Source: Macrobrachium rosenbergii
Taxonomy: Eukaryota; Arthropoda; Malacostraca; Decapoda; Palaemonidae
Length of the DNA: 64,000 nucleotides
Assembly (NCBI RefSeq): GCF_040412425.1
Contig: NC_089784.1
Coordinates: 39,903,070 to 39,967,069 of the forward strand
Direction of reading: 5' to 3'
Shown here: positions 11,634 through 26,074 of the stretch, piece after piece
How positions within the stretch are numbered: position 1 is the first letter of the stretch
How the letters are laid out: each line of letters starts with the position of its first letter
Position numbers and translations under genes: made by a program
Notes under the pieces: generated by a model
The model's input: the letters and a program-made list of their open reading frames with translations, nothing else
Told to the model about the DNA's origin: nothing
Database searches by the model: none

Positions 11634-13426
11634 CTAAGGGCTTCCATAACGACGTCTCGGGGCATATTTTGACTCCTCGCTGCTGTCGTCTTCCTCACTC
11701 TCTCCCCCTGCAGCTGCTGCTTCTGCGTCTTCTTCAGCGGCCTTATTGATCTGGTCAATGACGAACTGGGGAATTTCGTGAGGGAATTCGGGAGCCACAG
11801 GCAAGAGGTCAGACTCTGGCTGGAAGCCGTTCTCGTCAGCCACATATTTCAGTTCGACCTCCGTGCCATCAGGTGCTGTGTAGCTGATGGCAATGCAAGT
11901 GAGACGTCCAGATTAAACACAACTATCATATACAGTAGTTTTGAAGTAGTGCAGGTGTTAGCTATAATATTCAGTTTAATTATATAATATCACTTTTATA
12001 ATTTGATCATTATGAAACTATAACAACAATTTAGGTAGGGTGATTACTATACAACTTTGAATTTCAAACCTTAATGATAATTTATTTATTGATAAAGGAC
12101 GTAAGCAGCTATGTACAGTATATAGCTTGCATGATAATTACTGTATGATTTAATTTTGATTTATTCAATGAACGCATTTATTAGATTTAAGTTTTAAAAC
12201 TTCATTATTGTTTTACCTACAGTACAGTGACTAAATTAAAAGATATGTAATCTGAATTTTATCTATCATAATTACATTTTCTCAGGTATTATTATCAATC
12301 AGGTTTAAAAAGTCTTTCCTGTCCATGTGGCTCTTGCAGTCAACAACTAATCTAATGGTAAGTTATTTTCTTCATGAGGTCAGTCAGCTGAGGAATACCG
12401 ATGATGAGGCTTCATGTTCATCCAATCATTTTTCAGTATTATTAATCAGTTTTAACTAGCGCATGGTGGTGCCCCTGTTATAGTGAATGAGTTATTGCTT
12501 TTAAACAGATTTCTCTTCACAAGAAAGAGTCCAGCAACTCACGAATATTGTCCGGCCTGAACAACGGCGTCCTCCTCTCCGTCTGGAGATCCAGACTCTT
12601 GGAAGCGGATGCCATTCGCGGTCTCGAAGTCGAAGCTGTAGGTCCCGTCTCCTTCGTGGGTACGTTCGTCCTTCAGAATGGACACGACCTCGTGGTCTTC
12701 CTCGCTCGAGGAAAAGTCACCTCTGTCAGGAGTACCGTACAGGTATTGGGGCCTGCCTAGAACCATTGCGGCAATAGAGCCAAGGATAATCTGAAAAGAG
12801 ATTAGCGTTGCGTGTTTGTGTACTAATGATAAAAGCTGTCGCACCAAAACTTATAAGATGGTAATTATGATAAATGACTTAATGTAAGTTTACGTGGGTA
12901 ATCTACACTCACTTTCACATTATTGCCAAACGAACTTTTGTGCACAACTGTTCTTCATGCTTTGCCATATTGATACATATTGAAAATGCACTTAGTTTTA
13001 GTGTCTTCCTGATTAAATAAAACACGTTTCCATGAGACACTGAACAGAATTGCTCCTTTAAATTTATTCAAAAATTTCTTAGCTCAAGTATATAACTTTG
13101 ACAGAGTACGGCTGTTAATAGGATTAATCCTTTAAAAGAAATATCATTACTTTAGCTTTGCGGAAGTCAGTTTCGTATTAAAAGTATTTTGCACAGGAAT
13201 CATGGCAATGTTTTAAGGTACGTGGTTCCGCCCATCTGTCCACCCGCCTGTAAATGGGTACCTCCTGGGGTCAAAACGAAAAAAAAGGAAGAGTACGACC
13301 AGCAACCTCAACCCTAAAGACGTGTGGCAGCCATTAAGCTAAGCCCTTATGGCGCCACCCTCTTTATTGTTCTCAGATTTGTAGCGTTGCCAAATACAGC
13401 GTAAAGCAAGCACGCACACACACATA

Positions 13427-13508
<82 letters not shown>

Positions 13509-13673
13509 TATATGCGTGAGTGCTCTATGCTTAATTTGGCAACACTAACCAAATCTGGCAACAATAAAGTTTTCTAAAATTATTGAAAAAGATTAGAATG
13601 ACAAAGCAGAGCAATACCTTCACGTAAATATTTACGCAGGACTTTGTTATACTGTACTCACAAACTTCATCAT
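11634..13673 (-). CDS. RR-1 chitin-binding cuticle protein, intact, 3 exons
   Basis: Secreted structural protein of the exoskeleton, expected to bind chitin through an R&R domain. Exon 1 is 13673-13662 (ATG ATG AAG TTT, then gtgagt). Exon 2 is 12790-12543 (acceptor ttttcag, donor gtgagt). Exon 3 is 11883-11634 (acceptor ccatcag, stop TAG at 11636-11634). Coding length is 510 nt, 169 aa. Residues 1-16 form a signal peptide (MMKFIILGSIAAMVLG). The R&R domain runs from about residue 52 (DGTYSFDFETANG) through GQYSYTAPDG at 84-93 and VADENGFQPESDLLPVAP, the RR-1 (soft cuticle) type. The C-terminal part from 130 is acidic and Ala/Glu-rich, ending KYAPRRRYGSP. The 2+1 codon split at Ser87 falls inside the R&R consensus, as in the decayed paralogues at 21377 and 42483. 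All splice sites and the frame are intact, so this is the one functional copy here. Intron 1 holds a (TA)n tract (13434-13505) and a possible interspersed repeat (13215-13370). Confidence 0.9.
13434..13505. repeat. (TA)n microsatellite inside intron 1 of the cuticle gene
   Basis: Pure TA tract of about 70 bases in the first intron. It does not touch the splice sites. Confidence 0.95.
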
Positions 13674-13694
13674 GCTGGCGGACGTGGAGGCGAT

Positions 13695-13730
13695 TTGACG
13701 ACGAGGAAAGGCCTGGCACTTAAATTTATA
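13695..13730 (-). promoter_or_regulatory. Core promoter of the intact cuticle gene
   Basis: On the minus strand TATAAAT (13730-13724) lies about 55 bases before the first ATG. A TCAAAT initiator-like sequence follows at about +33 from the TATA start, giving a very short 5' leader. The order and distance suit an arthropod TATA plus Inr promoter. The start site itself is inferred. Confidence 0.6.
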
Positions 13731-15055
13731 CAGTTCATCCGCTGTAGGGGGTCACGGGGGAGGCGCGTCGTTGGCAACGGACGCATACATCTCTTGCCTT
13801 TCTTTTTAATGGCAGGCGGAGCACAAAACCGTAGATAGAGAAGGGCAAGGTTAGTAGTGTAATGTTAACCTTGCCCTTATGATTATAGCCAGTGGGCCTT
13901 CTAGGCCTAATAAACGAATGGCAGAGGATTACGACGTGATCCATACGCGTGCAAACCACATGCAATTTGGTTTTTATGACAGAATAAAACGAAAGGTCAG
14001 TCCTGACTGAAACACCGTTTGGTTGTGTCAAGACTGTTTCTTCTCCTATTCTTCTTCTTCTGTTCTTTTTCTTTGACTGGTATGTGAAAAGAGGGTAGGA
14101 TTAAGCCTACATCGTGGTTAGACGAGATAGTAACGATTAACGGAATGCTGTTATTTACAGACCGTTGTTGTCGTAATTGTTGTTACCGTATAATCAAGAA
14201 ACGTATCCGGTCAAAATTAATGATGAAGAATGAGGATCGGTATGAGTACAATCTAAACTACAATAAAAGACACATTTGCTGATGATTAGGCATTTTGAAG
14301 ATAATTTACAATTCCTTTTAATCAGTTTATCACTCTATATCATTACCACTGAAGTTTGTAAATTCTATAGAAAAAACTAGTTCGCGGAGAATCTCTATCA
14401 CCAAACAGCGTCTAACTATCGTCTACAAAGTTCGGATCAACGGACGCAAATGCTACTCCTCTTAAAAATTTTCTGCCGCGTTGGACGAAAGTAAAACTTA
14501 TTTCGCTTACCTTCATACGCCAATGAGTGTTGATGTTTTTAAAAGGAAATAATGAGATATGATTTGTTTTTTAGTTCCTTTGCAGACAGTACGATGTGTT
14601 TTGTCTCGCAATTGGATACTCTTTTCCGCTGTCGTGACATTCTTTTTTTTCATTTTTTTCTCTCTTTTTATCGGTCTTGTCAGTTCACGCCTTAAACGAT
14701 GTTATCTTCTCTTGTGTGTCTCTCCGTCTGGCTTGAGTAAACGAGAGGCATCGTTTTCCACGTAACTTCCTCACTCTGGCACCACAAGTCAAAATCAAGG
14801 TGTCTGATTCGGTGTGCATTTCTTTCCCTTTGCCTCCGAGCTGTGGAATTATTTTCGTGCTTGTGCTTATCTTAAATACAGTTCAATTCCTTTTTTCTCC
14901 CAGATTGTTCTCTTTTTCTTTCCATGTCATCTTTCGTGCATGGAATTACTGTGAAAAGCATTTCATTGTGTATCCTATTGGAATGTCTATTGACTTGAAG
15001 GTTAATGTATCGGATGTTCTTGGTCAAGTAATGCGATCTTGGTACTGAAGATAAG
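13731..15055. other. Region upstream of the cuticle gene, no gene seen
   Basis: Mostly unique AT-rich sequence with poly-T and CT-rich patches (14640-14700). Several 60-85-codon ORFs occur on both strands, but none has a motif, signal peptide or splice context I can support. Upstream control sequences of the divergent cuticle gene may lie at its left edge. Confidence 0.5.
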
Positions 15056-15640
15056 TTGTTGAGAGCCACCAAAAGGTTGCATGCTGGAAGTGAAGCTCTT
15101 ACTTTAATATGTAGGCAGGAGAGTGACATGTTCGGTGCAAAAGTGTTTTATGACAAAGTGTCTTATATCCCCTTGGTAGTTTGTTATCCATATGGATAGA
15201 CTGATGCCAGAAGTCAGAGTGGGGAAATTAAACGTAGGTGCAAATGGAGCTCTGAATGATTCATGTATGCTGATGACTCAGTATTGATTAGGGCTAGTGA
15301 AGAAAACTTAAGACACTTGCGAAAGAGGAGACATTTGAAAGAAAATGTGATCAAGAGAAAGTGATGGAGGTCATTGGATAACTGGGAGATGAAACAACGA
15401 AATATTTTATGGATGGTGGAAGAATAAGAGAGGTTGACATGTACAGGTAAAGATTGATTACAAAGGATAATGGCGGGATGGATTGCTAAAGAATATTTGG
15501 GAGAGGAAATAAAGATTAGTTGGGTAAAAGAAGAAATGAGTCTCAGGATCCGTGAAGCAAGAAGACTGTGAAGAGACTTGCTGTTCTGTGGAAGCTAAGG
15601 TGAGAATGCATGAGGGACTGCAGAGCCAGCTTTGTGATAG
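15056..15640 (+). pseudogene. LINE reverse transcriptase fragment
   Basis: Read with frame changes the interval gives LLRATKRLHAGSEALTLICRQESD, the stretch before the RT QG-x-x-SP block, and then FMYADDSVLIRASEENLRHL. The latter contains the intact (F/Y)ADD catalytic box with its usual following residues. Later pieces (W-x-x-KEEMSLRIREARRL, VRMHEGLQ) resemble the thumb and connection parts of the same LINE type. Several stops and frameshifts make it a pseudogene. A fragment of what may be the same element's tail lies at 17100-17335, with another repeat in between. Confidence 0.6.
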
Positions 15641-15644
15641 TTTT

Positions 15645-15985
15645 TAGTTTTCTGTAAAAGAAAACTATTGAGGTGGCTTTGTTTGTCCGTCCGCACTTTT
15701 CCTGTACGCCCTCAGATCTTAAAAACTACTGAGGCTAGAGGGCTGTAAATTGGCATGTTGATCATCCACCCTCCAATCATCAAACATACCAAATTGCAGC
15801 TTTCTAGCCTCTATAGTTTTTATTTTATTTAAGTTTAAAGTTAGCCATGATCATGCGTCTGGCACCGTTATAGGTGCCAACAACACAGGCCACTACCGGG
15901 TCGTCGCTAAAAGTTTCACTGGCCGCGGTTGAAAGTTTCATGGGACGTGGCTGTTTCATACAGCATTGTACACTGTACAGAAAAC
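15645..15985 (+). repeat. Interspersed repeat with internal palindrome
   Basis: The core 'aaactactgaggctagagg' (15724 on) is matched in inverted form by 'tagcctctatagttttt' (15808 on), giving a long imperfect hairpin around 'ccaccctccaatcatcaaac'. 'agttttctgtaaaag' at the left is partly echoed inverted by 'tgtacagaaaactcg' at the right end. I believe this is a common interspersed repeat of decapod genomes, which I cannot verify here. It sits inside the broken LINE. Confidence 0.5.
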
Positions 15986-17095
15986 TCGATTGCTTGCATA
16001 TTTTACTTGTTTTGGTTTGGTGGTATTTTTCTGGTCTAACTGTCGTTTGCCAATAATTCTATCTTCTTTCCTGGACTGTTCTGGTGGTGATGTTCGCTTA
16101 AAGCTTTGGGATACTTTCATGCTGGTTAATGTTTATCTCTAGCAAAACTGAAATTTGCGAGCTAATTGGTGAGGATAAGCCAAAATTAAGAAGAGTAGTG
16201 TTGGGAATTTCAGGTCTCGTGGCTTCCAATATGTGACTTATCAAATGCGTGATGACAGTGGTAAGGGGGCAAGACCGCAACGAAATAATGACAGGTGCCT
16301 CCTGCCATGACATTAAGCGTTTTGAACGTCAGATGTGAAACCAATAGACGCAACGCATGCAATTTATCCTGTTACCCAAGGATTTTGTAAATACTTTGTC
16401 TTCTGCTTGGTTGTGATATGCTTAAGATACGATTTTATTAACTGTAGAGTGCCATGCTTTGTTTAATTGGAGACTGTCTTGGATTTCAAAAGTCAGAAGA
16501 TATTTTAGCTAGTGAATACACTTTAGTACTGCAGTTTAATATTCCATGAAGATCATCAGAACATGACTGCTCTCATTGTTAGAGACGTGTTCTGGCACAC
16601 TACGAGGAAAAAGGCTACAGATTTGTTCCTTAATGCGTTTTTCTGAGAGGCAGAGTGAATTCTCACTGAAAGCTGGCATGTGTTCATTTTGTAAAGGCCG
16701 TATTTTTTCGTATACATTAGCTTCATGATTCGTATGACTAAGAAGAGTAGCAGCTGTAGGTTAAGTTTAATAGCAGGTCAAGTATGTGAATGCATGTGAC
16801 GAACGTTAGTGCATATATATTTGTGAATAAAAAGGAGAAATATGAAGTGTTTATATTTTGTCCCAAGTGATCCCTGGTAATTAGAATACCGCGACAACTC
16901 GTCATCATGTAAGCGAAGAACAGATGTTGAACACGACTGAAAAAAAATTGGGTTGAAGCTCTATAAAGAACAACCTCTCACTATCAGACTAAAGGAAAAA
17001 GAGCACGGGTAATCATTATAGAATGTGAAGAGTATTTTGCGATCATTTCTTCACTGAGTGAATTAACAGGTGAAAGAAAAAGGCAGAGATACGTA
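15986..17095. other. Non-coding stretch between LINE pieces
   Basis: Nothing recognisable beyond AT-rich unique sequence. Possibly decayed LINE or unrelated insertion. Confidence 0.4.
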
Positions 17096-17335
17096 AAAGG
17101 GTAAAAAGGCTTATGCACGTGAACGGACGATCAGATATTAGAGATAATTTGGTCATATGAGAAGAATGGCGGACAATAGGTTAATGGAGAGAGTGAATAT
17201 TTCTCAAGTGCTAGGAAATTAAAGACAGAGGGTATTAGAAAGTGCTAGACAGATGGCGTGAATAAAGACGCTGGAAAGGACGGGCCTTAATGTCCAGGAT
17301 GGGCAAGAACGTGCCCTGGATGTAGGTTAATTGTG
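17096..17335 (+). pseudogene. LINE ORF2 C-terminal tail fragment
   Basis: Reading FGHMRRMADNRLMERVNISQ, then ESARQMA and TLERTGLNVQDGQERALD, matches the usual C-terminus of LINE polyproteins (W-x-GH-x-x-RM...R-x-x-K, then the GL-x-x-x-x-x-x-A-x-D tail). Internal stops are present. Same strand and type as the RT piece at 15056-15640. Confidence 0.55.
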
Positions 17336-17452
17336 AAGTGAACAAATAAGGGGGGTGCAAAGCATTGCTAATGAACTGTGTAGACGGTCAGAGTATGAAG
17401 CAACTAACGATATCTGACTTTTCTGCAAAAGGAATTCATCAGCGAATTAGCC

Positions 17453-17454
<2 letters not shown>

Positions 17455-17544
<90 letters not shown>

Positions 17545-17552
17545 AATATATA

Positions 17553-17651
<99 letters not shown>

Positions 17652-17689
17652 TTATATTATATATATATATTTATATGTATATATATATT

Positions 17690-17720
<31 letters not shown>

Positions 17721-17776
17721 GCATTTATTATATATATATATGTACATATATTTATTTATATATATATATGTATATA

Positions 17777-17828
<52 letters not shown>
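17455..17828. repeat. Long (TA)n/(GT)n microsatellite cluster
   Basis: TA tract, short GT tract (17526-17543), a very long TA tract and further TA-rich sequence with TATTTATA and TATGTA interruptions. The Tyr/Ile ORFs here are artefacts. Confidence 0.95.
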
Positions 17829-19741
<1,913 letters not shown>

Positions 19742-19797
<56 letters not shown>

Positions 19798-19836
19798 TAG
19801 ATAGATATAGATAGATAGATAGATAGATACTTGCAT
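19742..19836. repeat. (TA)n/(GATA)n microsatellite
   Basis: TA tract passing into GATA repeats. It bounds the foldback element on the right. From 19837 to 20348 only AT-rich sequence and a poly-T run (20299-20321) are seen. Confidence 0.95.
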
Positions 19837-20348
19837 ACATATATATAGGTGTAAGGAAAAGACACAAGTTTATGCCTTACACGCCTTTTGTCATTCACTG
19901 ACACTGTCTATTAGATACAAAATAAGGTTGATGAACTTTGTAAATAAAATGCGGCGATTTTTCCTTGTCATAAAGACTCAAAAAGCAATTACTCTAAGCC
20001 TGTTCATAAAACTAAGGAAAACTGATCGCTACAGTTCTCAGGTTTATATATAAATAATTCCACAAGAAGATGCAGCATCTAATTATAATTAGAATGAAAG
20101 TTAGTGCTCTATGCGAAATAAAAAAGGAAAAGAAAGAAAATAACAAGCCCTATTTAAAAAGAATACGGTTCCATCTATGTATGAATACATGAACTTGAAT
20201 ACATTAAAAAAAAACAAGTGAGTTAAAAATGAGTAACGTTAACATTGGTTTACAAACAGAAAAAGTTGGGAGATTTTTTATAGGCGGACGGGTGTCTTTT
20301 TTTTTTTTTTTTTTTTTTTTTGACCAGTCAGCTTTGGCTGCGTGACTC

Positions 20349-20411
20349 CAGATATTCGCAGCTGTAGTGAACTAATAGGACCGTTAATTATAGTGGTCGA
20401 ATTTGCCCTTT
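20349..20411 (+). repeat. 63-bp inverted repeat, left copy
   Basis: This 63-bp sequence (starting cagatattcgcagctg, ending gaatttgcccttt) is repeated as an exact reverse complement at 21764-21826. The pair brackets exon 2 of a decayed cuticle gene. It may be a terminal inverted repeat of a DNA transposon, though no clear target duplication is visible at the outer edges. Confidence 0.85.
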
Positions 20412-21376
20412 ACGTGCATCTCGACACTCACCACCACGACAGATTATTGTTTTCCTCCCGGCGAATGTTTATTTTAATTCATCGAGAGAGAGTGTATACG
20501 AGTGAGTAACCTTTTTTGCCGTAGGCGGGTCATCCCCTTAGCGAACTTTTGAGGTCGGGCGATCAGTATGGACAAGATGTTGCGTTTTAATGGAGTGAAA
20601 AAATATCTGCTGAGGAAAAGACCAAAGTCAGTATTCTTGTATTGTCTTTTAAAGCTGTCCGTCATGTATGTCTCCATTTTACAGAAGATAGTTTCTTTTC
20701 TTCCAAAATCTTGCTGAAATAATTTCAAGAAAATTTACTGACTGGTATGGGAACGTTTTATGTTCCCAAGCCTCCAGGCACGAGAGCATAAAACGTTCCC
20801 ATGCCCGGAGGCTGAAGGGCAGGCCTTTTACGGCGTGTAACGTGAGGGGTCCTGGTCCCAATAAAAGCCTTCAAACCACGCACCACGAGAGCATTCGAAC
20901 TGGACACATTCCCAGATCATCATGAAAGTCGCGAGTATGATTTTTCCAGATGTTTTTATATCTTCAGAGAAATCACCTTTGTTTCGTGTTATGAAATTCC
21001 TAAAACCTTTCGGGCTGATATTTATTTTGGAACAGACGTCGTGCCCTTTCTGCTATTAGCAATTTTTCCCAAAATTTGTGATTCTCATCGGTTCCAGCTG
21101 TCTTATCTATGTATGCTTGCCTTGTGCAATTAGGATACAAATAAATTATAATTTCTACGTATTACTTTAAATAGTAGTTATGCAGCTGATGTTTATATTG
21201 CAGTTCACCGAATGTGGACCTGTGGTAGGGACTGATTTTGTAACAATAACGGACTCTCTTTCTGTCCAAAAGCAGAAATACTTCATTCTAAAATGGTGCT
21301 ATACAAAATTCACATTACCTTAAATACAGTCAACTTAATGTTAACCTTGTTAATACGGATCTGGAAATTTGGGCAG

Positions 21377-22440
21377 GGGATATTCGCCGCAATCACCTCT
21401 CTTGCCATCGGCTCCCCGCAGCACTTGTACGAGACCCCTTCAAGGGATGTTATTCCTCCTCCTGCAGCGAGGAGGAGGAGGAGAGAGAGAGAGCGTGACC
21501 ATCCTAAAGGACGATCGCCATCATGAAGGTGACGGGACCTACACGTTTTATTTCGAGACCGAGAACGGCATCCAGTTTCACAGGCAGGTTCTCCTGACGG
21601 CGAAGATGACACCCTCGTTCAGTCCGGACAGCACTCGAGAGTGCCCTTTGACATTTTCTGTTTTTCCTTTCTTTCTTGAAAGTAAATCGTAAAAATGCGT
21701 AGGAATTCGTGAACTGTATTAAAGAGATAACGTGGTGATGGAGGGTTTATTCATTCTATTCCCAAAGGGCAAATTCGACCACTATAATTAACGGTCCTAT
21801 TAGTTCACTACAGCTGCGAATATCTGTGAGTGTTTGACTATAGAGGTTGAGACAGTGAATGTTCCTATCAGAAAGTATGCCAAATATAGTTGATCTTATT
21901 TTCTTAATATAACTGAGATTTACAATATTTAATATTTCGTTACTGAGTCATTGATCCATTTGACGAGGGGTTATTTACTATAACATTACTGATCGTTGTT
22001 TAGCCAATAAATCTAACTACTTAAACATGAAAAATGTATCATTCTTCTTCAAAGTTTCCCTTGGCATTGGCAGTCATAAATGTCCCTTCCATTGTATCTC
22101 TTGCCTTCTGTATTAGTTCTACGATTGTTTTCTGTCCTGTCGCTCTTTATTAAAATTCTTGAAAAATCTACAGGAATTAACCTCATTAAATGATCATCGT
22201 GAATATTCATTCGGTGATGTCGAAACATTTACAGATACATAGCGCCTGGCGGTAAGGAAGTCGAAGTGAAATATTATGTGACTGACGAGAACGGCTTCCA
22301 TCCTGAGTTCGACCTCCTCCCAGTGGCTCCCGAATTCCCTCACGAAATCCCTCAGTTCGTCCTCACCAGATTGCAAAGGCTGCTGAAGAAGGCACTGCCG
22401 CGGATGAGAAGGGAACTTTGGAAGCAGTAAAGAGTCAGTG
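21377..22440 (+). pseudogene. Decayed RR-1 cuticle protein gene
   Basis: Exon 2 remnant 21377-21636 follows an acceptor-like gggcag. It reads GIFAAITSLAIGSPQHLYETP, then (after a frameshift in an expanded AGG/AGAG tract at 21463-21494) VTILKDDRHHEGDGTYTFYF and ETENGIQF. After a second frameshift near 21585 it reads GSPDGEDDTLVQSGQHS. The donor after CACTC is gagagt where the intact gene has gtgagt. Exon 3 starts at 22235 after tttacag: YIAPGGKEVEVKYYVTDENG, then FHPEFDLLPVAPEFPHEIPQ. It is frameshifted again near 22365, after which the expected QIAKAAEEGTAADEKG appears in another frame. No first exon was found. Domain order and the codon split match the intact gene at 11634-13673, so this is a paralogue that died by several small lesions. 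Exon 2 lies between 63-bp inverted repeats, exon 3 outside them. Confidence 0.85.
21764..21826 (-). repeat. 63-bp inverted repeat, right copy
   Basis: Exact reverse complement of 20349-20411. The spacer is about 1.35 kb and contains cuticle pseudogene exon 2. Confidence 0.85.
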
Positions 22441-23266
22441 CGAGTACCAAGCCGTTTCTATGGAAGACCCTAGTTATTCCTATTGCCAAGAATTTATTTA
22501 TTTTGCCCCATTAGTAAGAAAGATTTTCAGTTTTTGCGAATTCAGTACGTGAACAAGTGATGCTCCAGTATTTCCTAAAAGAACCTATGAATTATATAAT
22601 TTTTAACAAATTTTAATGCTACTAAATAATGGGAGAGATAATCTATTTAAAAACCATGACTTATGAACACTGCTTTGGCTTAACTCTCAGGCCGACAGTC
22701 ATTGGGACGATAAATGTCCGCTGACGACAAAGTTGAAGTTTCTATCTTTCCTCTGACTGGTTGATTTATTGTAGCTGCAGAGTAAAAACAGCACTTCAAG
22801 GGTTGTCAAATACTATGTCATCGTAGTGAAAATCCATGATGTTCTGGTAGCCTCACATCTTTACAAAATTTGGCTAAGTAACTAATCAGTAAAAATCAAA
22901 GATGGCAAACTTCATGAATAAAAAAAGGTTGAAAACATAGGTACAAAAACATCCCCAAGAGGAATCTTTGTTTTATTCTCATCTATTGTCACGAGCTGAT
23001 ATTGACCGTTATCGCAAAAAAAAGGAAAGAACTATATTGGTAAACTCTTTCGGAAACGTTCTAAGAACTCTATCCTGCAAAACAGACCTAATTAATTCAA
23101 GTTCATTATGACACAATGACCTGTACATTATTAACTCCAAAAATTGAGTTCCTTTTTTTTTATAGATTATGAGACTTAGGTAAAGCAGGGCAAGGGTGAT
23201 GCAAACATGAGTTTGAACAAATTCTAGGCTGAACCTTACAAGATTTAAAAGTGTATGGCAAGTACA
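22441..23266. other. No gene recognised
   Basis: AT-rich unique sequence between the cuticle pseudogene and the hAT element. Nothing supportable. Confidence 0.5.
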
Positions 23267-24073
23267 CATTATCTCAGTGGCGTCGTGAAGATTGCTGGCG
23301 GCCGGGGGCAAAGTCTTTTATGGCGGCCCCAAAGGGGGGCAGGGGTCGCGGGGGGGGCGACTATTTTCATTAGAGTGTGCTAATCTTGGCAGGAAATGTT
23401 TGCCTTCATTATTTTAGATATATTGTGTTGAAAACAAAACATTTTGCATAATAATATTCTGGAATGACAGAACACAAACCGAATTTGCAAACCGAAATAG
23501 TTTATTTTACATATAATAGATATACTGTAATTAATTAATCATTAGCCCTCATAAATAAATTCCAAAATGTTGATAAGATAACTAAAATGTAGATTATAGT
23601 AAAGCATCACAGTAACCAGTAACTCTTAATAACCAAAGACAAATGGCAAATTAAATATATTTGACTTAAAAAGGAGTTAAACATTAGGGAATACAGGGGG
23701 CTAAGAAAATCATGAAAATGTGCAATTTGTCGCCAGCATAGAAGTTAATACTAGAAAAAAAAATAGATTTTGTGGTAAAGACTGGATAGTTATAATGCCT
23801 GAAAAGAAAACTGATAAGAACAAAGATGAATTAGTTCACTAACTATAAACCTTACTTTTCTTTAAAGAATGTTTAACATGCGTCGAAATAATGAAAACAA
23901 AAAGATTAAAGTGATGGATGCTTAGGATTAACCATATGCAAGGCAATAAATCGGTATAAAGGTATTAGAATGTAAAGATAATAAGACAGATATTGATAAC
24001 GGAAAACCTAAACAAAGAAAAGGATTGGCAATGAATTGTAGGACATTAAGTATTGATGGACGTTACAGTGTGT

Positions 24074-25625
24074 TTACAGATTTATCTTTCTAGCTTTTAC
24101 AGCCGCAAATTTGTCTATCACGTCATCAAAGTTTATTTTGCTTTCGATCTCTTGCTCTACACTTAGTAGAGTTAAAGCTGACAATCTCTCTTGCTCCATA
24201 GATGTTCGCAGATGCGACAAGATAAGTTTCAACTTACTAAATGATCGCTCACAAGGGCAACTCGAAGGTTTGGGAAAACACTTTCATCCCCTTATTGTAC
24301 AATGAAACAAAGTACTCGTAATTCCTGTGGGTTAGTGATCAGAACATCATCTCGTGTTTTAAGAAGCATTCTGCAACCTACAATTTCGCTGAACAGTTCC
24401 AAGCCATCTAAGTCAGTGTCATAGAAACTTGTCACATTAATGCACCTTTCTTTGATGTATGCTTCATTGGTTGTAGATAGCAACTCATTAATATCCAAAA
24501 GCCAAACTTTGAATCCAAGTTATGCAATCTGATGAGCCGTTCGCCCATTTCATTATGCATTCTGTCAATAGTACCTTTTAGCAGACGTTGCATCTCATTT
24601 CCTGCTGAGAGGCCTGCATCATCTCCAGTTTCACCAGGCATTTTTTTCTTCACTCTACATCGTCTGGCAATTCTCACATCTCAAGCATGACAGAGCTCCT
24701 TTGCTTTTTTGATAGATGTCTGGCAGATATCCTTCCGATTAGCAAGGAAATAAACTTGCAACGCCTGGATATCTTGTTCTGCCTCATGGAAATTCATTTT
24801 TGGATCCTGCTCAATAGCTGTGTTGCTTCCTTTCTGGTATCTGTTGTCTCATTCAAATCACTTCCGATGGTCTCTAAAAGTTGGACCAAATCCCCCACAT
24901 TTTCATGTATGGGTCGAACTGCTTCAGTTCTAGCACTCCAGCGTGTTTCAGATTCAGCTTTCACAGATATAGGCAAATTCTTCTTTAATCTCTCCCATCT
25001 ATAGGTCGACCTTGAAAAGAAAACATGCACTGCCTGCACAGTTCCAAAAAATGTGACCATCACCACCTCATGACTAGAGGAATGAACCCCAGCCAAATTT
25101 AGTGAGTGGTTGTTACAGTTCACATACATTACTTTAGGGTTCACTGTAGCAAGTCTTTGTTGTACTCCTGATTTGTGTCCAGACATTACAGCAGCATTAT
25201 CATAACACTGAGAACGACAGTCTTCAAAAGGCAAATGATCTTTCTCCAGCTGCTGCATTACTACATTTACCGTACTTCCTGCATCCTTTTGGTGTACTTG
25301 AATAAATCCAAGGAAACTTTCTTTCACGCAAACTGGGTTTTTTTATATAGTTTATCTCTACATATCTTATGATCTCTGACATTTGTTCCGTGCGTGCAAC
25401 ATCTCGAGTTGAATCAAGCATTATACCGTAATACTTAGCTCTTCGGATGTCATTCAGTAAAGTGCTTCTAACAGTAGATGTAATAATCTGGATGAATTCA
25501 TTTTGAAATTCAGCAGACAAATATGAAGAGGACTTTGGATTTTGACAGACATAGTCCAGATGGTTCTTCCTTCTACTCCACTTAATTTCTTGTGATGCGA
25601 TTCTTTCATGTTTTGCTTAAGCCTA
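24074..25625 (-). pseudogene. hAT transposase (ZMYM1/DUF4371-like), decayed
   Basis: Minus-strand reading from an acceptor-like ttcttcacag at about 25635: SQEIKWSRRKNHLDYVCQNP, YLSAEFQNEFIQIITSTVRS, AKYYGIMLDSTRDVARTEQM (first catalytic Asp region of the hAT RNase H fold), then CYDNAAVMSGHKSGVQQRLA and VNCNNHSLNLAG (second region). At the C-terminus come CERSFSKLKLILSHLRTSME and ERLSALTLLSVEQEIESKIN, the hAT dimerisation motif. The stop is at 24076-24074. At least three frame changes are needed (near 24270, 24500 and 25325), so this copy cannot make a full protein. The architecture resembles zinc-finger MYM-type protein 1-like transposases common in invertebrates. Confidence 0.8.
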
Positions 25626-25721
25626 AACCTGTGAAGAAATATACACCAACTCAGTTCCGAATAATGTGTTCTTTCTTCAAGTATTTTCCTTGTATTCTAT
25701 TCTTATAAAGCTTAAATTCAG

Positions 25722-25845
<124 letters not shown>

Positions 25846-26074
25846 AGACATAGTAGTAAAGAAAACTTAGTATTTATAGCCGTCTAGCAGGAGAAAATCA
25901 GGGGAGGAGGAAGAGGGGATAATTGCTGAAATAAATGAGAGAGAAAAATTTTTTTAAAACATACCATCTTCTATGAAGCTAGGCCTATTGATAAAAACGG
26001 ACAAAGAAGTTTATCGGGGTGGAGAATTAAATAGTATAAAAATTTGTCTTTCATTTTTTAATCTATCATATGTC

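Noticed and set aside
11778..11987. ORFs antisense to the cuticle exons (also at 12548-12760 and 43239-43484)
   Set aside because: Mirror frames of GC-biased exons on the other strand.
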